Source: Nannobrachium achirus
Lineage: Eukaryota > Chordata > Actinopteri > Myctophiformes > Myctophidae
Assembly: GCA_963921795.1 (NCBI GenBank)
Contig: OY997645.1
Location: 35,578,582 to 35,642,581 of the forward strand
DNA length: 64,000 nt
Direction of reading: 5' to 3'
Shown: piece by piece, positions 13,601-23,730 of the stretch
Layout of the letters: the number at the start of each line of letters is the position of its first letter
How positions within the stretch are numbered: position 1 is the stretch's first letter
Notes under the pieces: generated by a model
Databases searched by the model: none
What the model was told of the DNA's origin: nothing
The model's input: the letters and a program-made list of their open reading frames with translations, nothing else
Position numbers and translations under genes: made by a program

Positions 13601-15042
13601 AGCAAGGTAAACATTATGAAATCAGGTAAAAGAGCACAAGAAGACTTAATTATCTAGATCAGTGGTTCTCGAACTTTTCAGGCCGCGACTGGGCCTAAAT
13701 AATCATATTTGAACTGCCCCCCGCCCACCCTGGCGAGCTCTACTTGGAAGTTGAGGCATTACATTTTGTTTAACACAGTTCTATATGAAAATAGCAGATC
13801 TACATGCTCACGTCGTCTCATGTTGGGCGTTGTGAAAATGTAGATCGGCTATTTTCTGCCTCTAATATTTGACAATTTGGCCAATGTTTACATTTTCATT
13901 TTAGAGGTAAAATAAAAAGGTCTTAAAAGTCCTTAAATTGTCACTTTGGAAATGTGCAGATACCCTCTATACACTTAAAATGTATGTTGGTTTGTTTACT
14001 GTTGAGTGAGAAAACAATGTTACACATTAAGCTAATCATCTGGGGACCCCCCAAAATCATTTGGGGACCCCCCTGGTTGAGAACCACTGATCTAGATTCT
14101 AGATCATTCAAATTGGCTCATAAACTGCATTAGTGTGTTGAACTATCTAGTTAAATACTGCTACAGTGCCTTTTTATACCAAAGCAACTCTCATTGTCTC
14201 ACCTGTAGAAATGCTGGTGGTCTGTTTGGCATAGTGTCGGAGCGCTCGGTGGTAAACTTCACCACGCGCAGAAAGCCGGGGTAAGACGGAGCGCTCACTT
14301 GACCCTCAGGTGTGACAAAGAATATCTGCACCCCGTGAGGCAGAAAGAACACCTCTTCTCCCTCATCACCCATGCTCTGGTGTGACGGCGACGGCGAGTT
14401 GGACGTGTGGCTGTAAAAGTCTTCCCCGACCAGCGACATCTCTCCTGCATCCGTCCCATAGGAGATGGATAGGTGGCCGTCAGCTGCCTGAGGAGAATAA
14501 GCCGGCGGCTGTTCGCCTGGGACCACAGACTGTCTCGTGGGCGACAGCGGCATGCCAACACCGCTTTGCGCAGGCAGGCCTCCCATGGCACCAGCCATTT
14601 GGCCGTTTTTGACAAGCAACGGTGGTGAAGGCCTCTCTGGTGGTTTCTGTTTGGTTGGGAGTTTGGGGTACAAGCTTTCAGAGGGCGTGTCTGCAGCACT
14701 AGCCCCGGATACCTCAGCGGAGGTAGGCGGAGGTCCCAGGTCTGAGCTGGTCTCTAGCATTGCAAGACGAGTGGTTATGTTGTTCAGGGTCTCTTGCATT
14801 TTCTCCTGCATCTGTCTGGCCGACTCCCAGGAGCTGCCAACACACTCGTCTCCCTGTGAAGGCACACTGATGGCCCTGAGAAGGTGCTGCCGCCCTTGTC
14901 TGTAATACTCCAAGGCCTGTGCCTTCTGTACAGCTTCATCTGCGGTCAGCCCTTTATTGATGCACTCAAAGGCCCTTTCATAGCCATCTTTAATTACTTG
15001 AAGTCTTGCATTGTCAAATGCATCTTGTTTGGCTTTCTCCAT
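7671..15042 (-). CDS. spart: spartin (SPG20), complete coding region
   Basis: Seven exons (minus strand): 15042-14203, 11924-11727, 10534-10393, 9907-9713, 8909-8751, 8582-8492, 7875-7671. Phases agree throughout and give 609 codons plus TAA at 7671-7673, somewhat shorter than human spartin (about 666 aa). Residues 1 to ~90 form the MIT domain, which binds ESCRT-III proteins such as IST1. Residues 179-182 are PPAY, the motif that recruits WW-domain HECT ligases. Residues ~225-345 are the conserved middle region (HGVQIFFV, APSYPGFLRVVKF, CDWLYPL). The last ~240 residues form the senescence domain (LPEWSEKV, GAEFTGKAIHKGASKLRE, APHVKKHGSKLLPES, DGAMVVAASGVQG). The family acts at lipid droplets, endosomes and mitochondria, in EGFR trafficking and lipophagy; human loss causes Troyer syndrome. 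The ATG at 15042-15040 is chosen because a splice acceptor (TTTTTTTAG) sits two bases upstream, implying a non-coding 5' exon. A further short exon after exon 2 could have been missed. Confidence 0.95.
8968..9031. repeat. palindromic hairpin module, copy in spart intron
   Basis: Left arm TTAGCCAATTTACAAGCTCA, then CACAATG. The right arm is diverged, with CATTGTG and GTCGGCTGTTTTG. One of about 18 copies of the module described under the hairpin finding. Confidence 0.6.
9077..9473. mobile_element. Mutator-like non-autonomous element with 10-bp duplication
   Basis: Terminal inverted repeats CCTGACTTTCGCCAGAT (9080-9096) and ATCTGGCGAAAGTCAGG near 9455-9471. It is flanked by perfect copies of ACTTCATGAC (9067-9076 and 9474-9483). 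A 9-11 bp duplication points to Mutator-like transposase; the superfamily is an inference. No coding capacity. It lies in the spart intron between the exons at 9713-9907 and 8751-8909. Confidence 0.7.
12025..12402. mobile_element. hAT non-autonomous element, CAGGGGTCTTCAACG family
   Basis: Starts CAGGGGTCTTCAACG and ends GTTGAAGACCCATG. Internal landmarks (AAGGACCCCTTAG, CCCCTAGGGGTCCCGGACC) are shared with the copies at 39341 and 54659. The centre holds the hairpin module (12210-12271). No intact target duplication is visible. Inside a spart intron. Confidence 0.8.
12420..12558. mobile_element. small inverted-repeat element in spart intron
   Basis: Arms of about 45 bp, starting GTAGAAAAAAGAAACTGAGA on the left and closing with the inverse TCTCAGCTTCTTTTTTCTAC on the right, almost perfectly paired. 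Between them lies AAGGTCGAAACATGTTGG. No coding capacity. Confidence 0.75.
13660..14089. mobile_element. hAT element, CAGTGGTTCTC family, perfect 8-bp duplication
   Basis: Termini CAGTGGTTCTCGAAC and GGTTGAGAACCACTG. Flanks ATCTAGAT at 13652-13659 and 14090-14097 are identical. The hairpin module sits at 13787-13857. It lies about 110 bp from the spart exon 1 donor. Confidence 0.88.
14203..15042 (-). other. spart coding exon 1: MIT domain, PPAY motif, start of middle domain
   Basis: Encodes 280 residues. The MIT helices are rich in Ala/Gln/Lys/Arg (residues 5-90, with AFECINKGL and SWESARQMQEKMQETL). A Pro/Ser-rich linker at 100-180 contains the PPAY motif, followed by the conserved ISYGTDAGEMSLVGEDFY. 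The exon ends at CAG|GTGAGA in phase 0. Open frames on the opposite strand (14382-14905) are shadows. Confidence 0.93.
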
Positions 15043-15779
15043 TCCTAAAAAAAACAAAAACAAACAAACAAACAATGGCGTTGCAGTTACCGTAGTTCAT
15101 GTTACACAATGGTACTACTAAAAAACTTGGTTGTATACAGTACAGTACACTGACAAATATTACATTATTTCAATTCAATTTCAGACTCAGGGTTCAGACA
15201 AAAAGGCAGGACATGACACAGAATGAAATGCATACAAAAGATCAAATGCACAAGCTATATCAAAGCACACAAATAAAATATAATGGGTTATGACTTGACA
15301 TCAATGTCCCACAGACAGCTGTGCTAATGTCTCCAGATAGGTCAGTAGTAGCATGTTAACCTGGGTCCACAGCACACCATACCATAGACCCCACCCACAC
15401 CACATATTTTTGGAGCTGTGTGAAGCACAGGCTCCCTATACGTGGCCGTGTGGGTGTGTCTGTGTGTCTGTGTGTGTATGTAGCCTGAACTTCCTAAACT
15501 TCGGCACGCCACTAGTCCCACAGTTTTGCCACCACACACTCGCGCCATATGTCAAATCGACCGGCTTACTCGGGAATCATGGGCTATTACTTTTCTAAGA
15601 GAAAGGTTCTATAGTTTAATTGATATTAATTTATTAGTGAATTAATTTTCCCCATTGACTTATAATGGGAATCGCAAAAACTCACATTCAATTATTTGTC
15701 TCTCGCGAACCATAGGGGCTAGAGTTTCAAGACTTGGAGAGGAGGTTCATAATGATTTCAAGGATTAAATAAAAAATAA

Positions 15780-16034
15780 TTGTGTCATTTGGCCGCATGG
15801 TGGCGCCATAACACCCCACTTTACGTTTTGGCCTGTAACTCTTGAACCGTAGGTCGGAAAATTAAAAATATTTTTTCCCTGGATTCCTTGGGTCATGACG
15901 CATCTCCCCATATAGGCCACGCCCATTTGCGCCATGATAGATTTTCCGCCATCTTGAATTTTCTCCAAAACACACTTTTTGCTCCTTTTCCTACATATTT
16001 TCTTCAAATGTCACAAAAATCGGTACACATGATC

Positions 16035-16090
<56 letters not shown>
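15780..16090. repeat. dispersed repeat followed by (CA)n
   Basis: Landmarks are GCATGGTGGCGCCATAAC, GCCATCTTGAATTTTCTCC and CACAAAAATCGGTACACATG. A (CA)n tract runs at 16037-16090. It resembles the repeat at 560-1440 in style. Confidence 0.45.
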
Positions 16091-16093
<3 letters not shown>

Positions 16094-16473
16094 GATTTTT
16101 ATTTACTGGTAGATCAGGTTGGGCCTCTTATTAGCAGCTACGCTGTGGATATTTCACTGTCAGCTTTATTGGCAACATGGTAGATCACTCCAGTCTTGGA
16201 AAGGGCAAAGTAGATCACATGCCTGAAAAGGTTGCCCAGAATGCTGATCTAGGTCTTTTAAATAATATAGCCTACTTATGGCATCATTGTAAGCTACTTA
16301 ATCCGCAAGCTTTCTTTTTGTACCTTGACCAAAAGTATGCCGTATAAATTGGTGTATTCTCTTGACAGACACTTTAACACCACCTGATGTATTGATCTGC
16401 ATTATGTACACTCGATAAACTTGTGTGACTGTTTGATTCTGACACATCCTGTGACATTGCCTGTATGTATATC

Positions 16474-16705
16474 AGTGGCTCAGGAGGAAGAGCGACCACT
16501 TGAGAACAGGAAGGTTCCGAGTTCGGCTCCCCCAGAGTTAGTGTCGAAGTGTCCTTGAGCAAGACCCGATGAGCAGGTTGGTGCCTTGCATCGTTTCTTC
16601 CGCCATCGGTGTATGATGAATGTGTGTGTGAATGGGTGAATGTAATGTACAATCTATGTAAAGCGCCATGGATAAAAGGTGCTATATAAATGTGCCATTA
16701 ACCAT
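16474..16705 (+). mobile_element. tRNA-derived SINE
   Basis: A pol III box A-like TGGCTCAGGAGGAAGAGCG is followed by box B-like GGTTCCGAGTTCGGCTC, the core GTGTCCTTGAGCAAGAC, and the tail AGCGCCATGGATAAAAGG then GCTATATAAATG. This arrangement is typical of teleost tRNA-head SINEs. Confidence 0.8.
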
Positions 16706-17381
16706 CATCATTTATTTATTGTTCTTTGATAAAATGACCAAGATATTTTAACCTTTCACACATTGCTTTCAGACAATATTGTCTGACAGTTTGAAGTCAG
16801 GACATTGTCCAATTTGGCAGCACTCTAGTCTCTCACATATACACAGAACAGAAGATATAGAACACTTCTAGTAAGATGCTGCTGGAAACCAACTCTAGTC
16901 GAGACTAAATGCTACAAAACCATCAATGTGATCTCGTAGGTATCCCCAATGGGAGTCTATCACCAATCATGCACGCATTAGGCTGTCAGTCACAGTCAGG
17001 CTGGCACGGTGGCATCATAGATCATCACCAGTATCACAGGCTCAGCTGCACTTGCAACAGGTTGCTATGCTATTATTACGACGTCAGGTTTCAGCCTAGC
17101 CCTAGCATCTCACGTATTAAGGCATTAAGCCGATGTATAAGTTAGCCAACGAGTCCAATCCTAGACCTCAACCCAATGTTGTCAGACTTGTCACAGACTC
17201 AGCAGAATGCGCTGTTTATATTAGAGAACTAGTTATATATTTGGTGGACAAGGTTGGCTAGGCTGCTGACAGCCAGGGTCTCATGTTATTTTACACACAT
17301 AACGGTTTCAGCAACACAACACAAACATTACATCAACAGAAGAGTTCATTCATCTGTTTATTCACCAGCCTTGTAACTTAC

Positions 17382-17450
17382 CGTTCTCCAGAGAACGAAA
17401 CGCTTTCAAGATAAAACGAGCTGCTGGCTGGTTGATCCTGTGAGCTCACT
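17382..17450 (-). other. possible non-coding first exon of spart
   Basis: On the minus strand ACG is followed by GTAAGTTACAAG at 17381-17370, a strong donor. Coding exon 1 begins with an acceptor two bases before its ATG, so an upstream leader exon is required. The 5' limit given here is arbitrary. A second candidate donor lies at 18129-18124. Confidence 0.35.
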
Positions 17451-17537
17451 ACTAGCTAACAACTGTAACTTCAGTTGACACAAAAACAACCTCTTATGCA
17501 TGGTTTATACTTCTTTTATGCGCCGTGTAGCGCACGG

Positions 17538-17610
17538 AAAATAGCCAATATACAAGCTCACAACGCGTCGGGATGCGACGCGTTGTGAGCTTGTAGATCG
17601 GCTTTGTATT
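17538..17610. repeat. hairpin module, well-paired isolated copy
   Basis: TACAAGCTCACAACGCGTCG and CGACGCGTTGTGAGCTTGTA pair exactly around a 4-6 nt loop. Flanked by GGAAAATAGCC and GGCTTTGTATT. No host element was recognised with certainty. Confidence 0.85.
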
Positions 17611-18022
17611 CTCCAGCTCATTGGTCAGGAAGTGTAGACAAGGATCGCCCCGCCCACATCCTATCAGGTATACTTGTAAACATGAGAGCGCAGCAAAAGC
17701 CATGCACAGATAATAACCTAACCAGGCTAGCATGTGACCGTAAGTAAATAATGTTATTAGGTAATTGTATTAGATAAACCCGTGCTCAAACTTAACGAAA
17801 TCGAATAATTTAAACCCATGCTTAAAATGTAAATCAATTTAAAACACAGTTTTTTTTATTGGTCGAGGGAGCTGTCTGTCATTATTCCGTTCCTAAACGT
17901 CCTGGAACGAGAACGAATCGTGAGCAATCAGGAAGTTGTATTCCATTGCCATGTTGTAATTGTTGTAATCGGTTGTATGGTTGTAATAGGGGACTCCCTT
18001 TTTTGCTGGTCTCGAGTCATAC

Positions 18023-18078
18023 TAGCTCTGGTCCATAGCGTTAGGGAGAACTCCACTAACGCTATGGACCAGAGCTAG
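18023..18078. repeat. short palindrome, 21-22 bp arms
   Basis: AGCTCTGGTCCATAGCG on the left and CGCTATGGACCAGAGCT on the right, 11-bp loop. It lies close to the candidate spart leader-exon donors. Confidence 0.7.
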
Positions 18079-18123
18079 AGTCATACGTGTACATTTGGGT
18101 CAATGAGACCATATCAGAGACTC

Positions 18124-18130
18124 ACTCACC
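18124..18130 (-). other. alternative leader-exon donor for spart
   Basis: Minus-strand CTG|GTGAGTGAG is a good donor match upstream of the spart coding region. It could end an alternative 5' UTR exon. There is no further support. Confidence 0.25.
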
Positions 18131-18362
18131 AGCGAATCATATTTTGGTTGTGCTTGTGGTGGTAGCGGACTGACCGGTGCACCTGTGCAGTTGTGCAGTT
18201 GACGTGACGTGTCAGGTCTACTGGGTTCAGGATCAGGACCAGAAAGTCACGAAACGTAAGGATGTGTCGCCCTCTCGTGGCAGCTAGAGGCATTTTTGAA
18301 TGATAGTTGTCCATGTAGAAACAGGATTCCTTCCACTGAAATTCCTAAAATGCAACGTTTTC

Positions 18363-18403
18363 ATGTAGAGAATTTAGGCATTTAGCAGAGTGATTTACAG
18401 TAT
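18363..18403 (-). repeat. SINE 3' tail fragment
   Basis: On the minus strand it reads CTGTAAATCACTCTGCTAAA followed by TGCCTAAA, matching the SINE tails at 19345 and 63884. Confidence 0.55.
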
Positions 18404-19344
18404 GCAAGGTATTACATCTTAATGCATCTTGTACTGCCTCAGTAATCTACAATCATAGGCAAACAAGGAACCTATCATCGTCTTAACATTCATTATAATA
18501 TCAAAACATACTATCAACAAATTAACCTGGCATCTGTCTAGATAACATGCTTATAAATACAATGCACATGTCTTATTGTACTCATTGGACTGATATATAG
18601 GTCAATATTTCTACCTTTCACCTTTGCTCAGGATGTGATGAGAAAGGCCTCATCCAAGTGGCATATCCAGAGGATTCAGAGCTGCTCTGAAGAGAAAAAA
18701 TAATGACAATATTTTGACCAAAAACAAGGTCCACTCCAGGCAAACAAATGTTTTTCAAAACACACCAAAGCCTACTCTTAAAAATAAATATGTACAACAT
18801 ACAGTACCAGGCCAATTTAGGATTACAGTGTGTTAGGTGGAGTATAGGAGCCGGCGATTGCTGTGAAGTCCCAGACAAAATGCATTATGGTCTTGCGTGG
18901 CCAGACTGTTGACTCCCACGATTTGCAAACGCTTCTGCCATACAGTCTGGGAGACGGAAGTTCTGATCATGAGTATGAGATAAAGTGGAAGTGAAGCCTT
19001 CTCCCCACTTATGTTTCGTTTTTACCATCGCGCACATTTATCCTAATATAAATAAAAAACATCTAAGCATATTTAGTTTGCTGCTGAGCAGAAATTATAT
19101 TTTAAAATATATTTTCGTGAACGGAAATGCCATCTTACATTACTCGGAATACAGGAGCTGTGGTTCCAGATTTTATATAGCATTCAGAGATTGTGGAATA
19201 GTTGTCTGGCTACGCAAGACTAAAATGCAGGTAATATGATGCCAGGCCCAGGAAACACACAGAAACACACAGCTCACCTATATTCTGGGGCTCAGCCAGT
19301 GTTTTGGATGGTGGCGACCCCATGACCCATACCAGTGTTGTCCT

Positions 19345-19392
19345 TGATTACTGTAATTCGCTCTGGATTAAGCGTCTGCTAAATGCCTAAAC
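19345..19392 (+). repeat. SINE 3' tail fragment
   Basis: CTGTAATTCGCTCTGGATTA then AGCGTCTGCTAAATGCCTAAA-type tail. The same tail is at 63884-63953. Confidence 0.55.
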
Positions 19393-20110
19393 CTTCAGGA
19401 TGTGGCATTTCCTTGGGTGGAGGTAGACCAGACCACACAGCGAATCCAAGGGACCCCAGCCAGGATGGTCCAATGAGCGGAACCAGCTGGAGCTCACATT
19501 GTGGTCATGGGTGTCGTCGATGTGGGGCAGCAGGTAAGAGTTATGGCATTTATCTGTCAATAGCTGAGGGATTCCTATAAGAGTTCTCATAGCAGAGTCT
19601 ACCCCATGGCTGCAAAGGTCTTCTCTGTGCCGCTGCTGGTGATTCACCGATCCTCTGTGGTGTCGACCTCGGCTGTTCAACCAACCCCACACCCCTCCTC
19701 TGTTGACCATCGTCACACTCTGGGTAGCTTGCTGAGCCTACTGTATGTTGTCGCTGATGGGTACACTAGCTGTGCCCAAGGTGGAATGCTGGCATTACTG
19801 GCTCTTTTTCTATGGCAACACTGAAGACACATTGTTACTGAACCCATATGGAGGCGGTCCTGCGGAATGTCCACCACAGCTTTCCATTGTATGACTAGAT
19901 CCAGTCCAGTAACGCATTTGCCCTGGATGTCTGCCAGCCAAAACTGTTATCTGGCCCTTGTTCCTTGCATCTGCGCTTGCTCTGGTGTTTCAGCCTGAAA
20001 CTGCATCATTGTGGTGACCACTGTCATGACTGCCTGGCAGGATTCCTCTGTGGAACAGGGAAGCTCCCGTGTCGATAAGGGCTTGGCACTTGCGTATTCT
20101 ATCTATTCTA
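19385..20110 (-). pseudogene. Ty3/gypsy pol relic (protease and reverse transcriptase)
   Basis: On the minus strand, about 20100-20070 encodes LIDTGAS, the retroviral-type aspartic protease active site. Near 19930-19840 it encodes ADIQGKCVTGLDL, matching the end of gypsy protease. Near 19560-19420 it encodes LPHIDDTHDH and SSSWFRSLDHPGWG, the N-terminal reverse transcriptase region. Frames shift and stop codons interrupt, so this is a dead copy. No LTRs were seen. Confidence 0.75.
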
Positions 20111-21610
20111 AACAAGCCGAAGTTAGGTGGGAAGGACGGAGGTAAGGGACAGCACCAACCTCCTGTCATTTAGCGTTGATGAAGGTGGAGGTGTCATGTT
20201 CTTTTAGACTGTAAGGCTATTTAATCATGACGCATCTTTTTTATGCTAAGCAGCTCGCTTGGCTTCCACTAGTTTTGTTTCCAGTAGGAGTTAGTTACGT
20301 GACTGGCTGCACAAGATAACCTTAAGTGGGGCAATGGCATGGCAACTGCTTTTTGGAAAACACAATCCTCAATCATTACCATAAAAATATACAATATATA
20401 TTTTTATAAAATAGATCAATATGTATAATCTGAATTTAAAGACATTTTACATTTTATTTCTTATATTTTCCAACATTTGTTATACAGTAGTTAGTTGGTT
20501 GAACAGATCTAAATAACCACCTTTTTATAAGACAGACAGACTCCAGTTAGGAGCCAATTAGGCCTACCATACATTTCAGTGGGATCACATACCAAGGTAT
20601 GTGACCAAGTCTGCAGGCCATGCCTAGTTGTACTTTATTCATCTCAGTTTGGTTGAGTTTGAATCTCGATACTGGCAGTAGTTTTCATCAGTGACTCTCA
20701 TATAAATATTTCAGGTACACTGCACGTAAATGTATTTTTTTCTTTGCTTACTTGTTTTTCGGGTTATTGGTAAATTCCAGCCATGACCACTAACCCATAC
20801 GTTCTAAAGAAGGAGCATTGCTTTTTTTTTAATGCAATTTTTATTTTGTCACATACGCACATAATATTATTCACAGGGTCAACATTTTACATCATATTAC
20901 AGTCCATTTCAATCCTCTTTGGTGTCATTCTTCCGGGTCGTGTATTCAGTCCATTTCTCCCATTTTTCCTGAGTCTATGTGTAAATCTCTCCATTACATA
21001 CATTTCCTCCACAATGCACAGCCACTGCTCACAAGTTGGGGAGTCACTTCTATACCACAATCTCGTTATTGCTTTTTTGCTGGCTGCTAGGAGCACTGCT
21101 TTTAACAAGAAACACTACTGCCTAACTAACAGAAAATGCTAAAAATGGGTCTGAAATGATAGAAACCAGAAACCGTGAGAGGACCCTGTTGTAAAGACTG
21201 CAGAGGGCGCCAACCTCTTTCTAACTGGAAAAACAAAAATCAATGACACATTGAAGTGGAAAAAATGTGGCGGTTGAGGGTGCTTAGACTTGGGAAATAA
21301 CACTAGAGATCTTCAGCTGTTTGCATGTCCTACATGAACTGTTTTTGTCCTTAGGATGCAAAATTTTCATCCAAAAATTGGTGATGGCAATGGTTAGAGA
21401 GTCAGTAAAAACAAAAAACGTACAATAATGACTGGAGAATTCTTTTCTTCGTGGTTCAATTTGCTGTTATTTTCTGCCCAATTTTAGACCTTAAGTAGAA
21501 AGCCAGGCAAAGGCATGTGTTAAACATTAGTTGCATCCCCAGTCTCACAGATTCCAGACATCCATCCTTCACACTCAACTGCTGCGTGAACCAGACTGAA
21601 TAGGATATAG
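20111..21610. other. AT-rich intergenic sequence
   Basis: No exon, RNA gene or clear element could be supported. The frame at 20783-21142 lacks codon structure. Confidence 0.5.
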
Positions 21611-21900
21611 CAGGGGTCTTCGACGTTTTCAGGCCAAGGACCCCTTGCTGGGAGAGAGATGAAGCAGGGACCCCCTCTACATATTGTATGAATGTGTGAT
21701 GCAGATTTTCATCGATTTCACAGATACTCTAGATTCATAGACTTGTTTGACAGCACTGTAATCAGTCAATGTTGGATTCGTGTTTTTAGTTAACTTGACC
21801 TTTCACTCAACCCTTTCTCAACCTTTCTCTTAATGCCTCGCAGCTTCGAGGCATTAACGGTTGATTATTATTATTTACTTTGTCTCAATTATGTCAATGT
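21611..21900. mobile_element. decayed hAT element, CAGGGGTCTTC family
   Basis: It opens CAGGGGTCTTCGACG with AGGCCAAGGACCCCTTG as in the other copies. At 21834-21861 it carries the palindrome TGCCTCGCAGCTTCGAGGCA, a reduced form of the central hairpin. The far terminus is not recognisable; the end given is approximate. Confidence 0.6.
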
Positions 21901-22070
21901 CAATAAATTGACTTAACAGATTCTCCTGTGGTCCCTTCCACTCAAATAATTAATGCAAACGTTAAATTCGAGTGCCCAATATTTCATCACTGATTGGCCT
22001 GAACCTTATTTCATGGAGTCTGGTGGCACCCAGTTACGCAACTCACATGTAGCAACATTAAGCTCTAAAG

Positions 22071-22394
22071 CAGGGATAGGCAACCTTAGGCACGGGTGCC
22101 AACATTGGCACAGAGGAGGGTTATTACTGGCACACTGGCAGAAGTGTGTGAGAGAGTTTTTTTTATTTTTTTTATTTTTTTATATTGATTTAAACATGGT
22201 CAATTAAATTAAGTCACCTAATTTGCAGCAAATTACATCTTGCACATAATTCTAAATGAATTAAAACAATGTCCTGACAATCAAAATATGTCAGAAGTTT
22301 TGATGGGGTGTCATTAAAATGTATGTTGACATGGCACACTGACTATCTAGAAAATAAAAACATCACTTCATTTCAAAAAGGTTGCTGACCCCTG
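22071..22394. mobile_element. hAT element, CAGGGATAGGCAACC family, perfect 8-bp duplication
   Basis: Termini CAGGGATAGGCAACCTTAGG and AAGGTTGCTGACCCCTG. CTCTAAAG is duplicated exactly at 22063-22070 and 22395-22402. No coding capacity and no hairpin module. Confidence 0.9.
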
Positions 22395-22895
22395 CTCTAA
22401 AGAATATGTTTTCAACAAGTGGGTTTGGTACTGTATGTATCTATCTATGACAGCAATGTAAAATATAAAAGACATTGGAGGAGAATCTTTGTTTAAAAAG
22501 GGCAGCAAAAAGCCTGCTTAAACGAGAGAACTTTCTTTCTATTCTGTACTTGCTACCACATGCAAAGTGAGGTCAAGGATTTGTTTTGCACCGTGAGGCT
22601 TTACAGTATAGTGAGCTTGACACTGAAACATACAGACAGGTGACAAATTAAAGAAAAAATCTGAATAAACGAGTGGAGAAACATAATGAATGCAGAAGGT
22701 GGACTGCATGATACAATTAAGCAATTAACATGCTGCCATTCTTCTGTGGAATGTATAAAAATGCTGAGTAAGCCGAAATTACCTCGATTTTGAATCAAGA
22801 TGGCTAGAGAAAAAGTGACTCTGAAAAAGAAAGGTTCAGTATAGGGGCATGGCTATGACTCACAAAGACAACTCAACTGGGCCCGGACCACTGTC

Positions 22896-23030
22896 CTAGC
22901 GGTCCGGGCACTTAGGCTCTATGTAGCCTGACAGCGCATCGCAGGTTCGAGTCCCGATCTTGACCATCTTTGCTGCATGTCTTTCTCTCTGTTTCCTGTC
23001 CATCTCCACTTAAAATATCAATAAATGCAG
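22896..23030 (+). mobile_element. tRNA-derived SINE
   Basis: Box B GGTTCGAGTCC at 22944-22954 within a tRNA-like head, then TTGCTGCATGTCTTTCTCTC and TTTCCTGTCCATCTCC, ending near TATCAATAAATGC. An inverted copy of the same family lies at 32165-32345. Confidence 0.78.
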
Positions 23031-23491
23031 AACCCCTCCCCCAAAAAAACAAAAAGACTGTTCAACTGGCTAGTGTAAATAGGAACAGTGACTATATGGG
23101 GAAAGTAGAAAGGGTTGGAAATTCTGGTTAAAAGTGCACATTCGATGACCATGATGCTATACTGTATGTAAGGGGAAAAAGAGAAGAGCAGCTCTTCCTC
23201 ATTTGACTGAGATTGTCCAAGCATCAGCGAGAACAATCCGTCAACAACTACATAGTGAGGGATGTTAGATTTGCAGTGCATAAACCGCTCATTACAAAGA
23301 TACTGCAGAGCAGACACACATTTTAGTGGCAGTGGTGCAAAAACCATAGGCACTCTACAGAGATGCAGGAAAAGGTGAGATGAGTCATCCTTCACCATTT
23401 GTGGTGTACTCAAAGAGAACCCTCTGTTATGTCATTGGGGCATTTTCCTGGCATGGTGTTGCTCCACTCGTGTCCCTTAAAAGGAAGAATC

Positions 23492-23641
<150 letters not shown>

Positions 23642-23730
23642 TGCTTGCGTGTGTGTATCTATGCATTTCCCCCAGCAAATCTCTTAGTTATACCAACATT
23701 GGTCTTATCTAGCTATATGGTATAATCAAT

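Noticed and set aside
14382..14905. Open frames opposite spart exon 1
   Set aside because: They are antisense shadows of a conserved coding exon in the correct frame on the other strand.
22944..22954. tRNA-like box B signals, possible tRNA genes
   Set aside because: The heads lack a full cloverleaf and are followed by SINE bodies and tails, and similar copies occur at 32275-32285.
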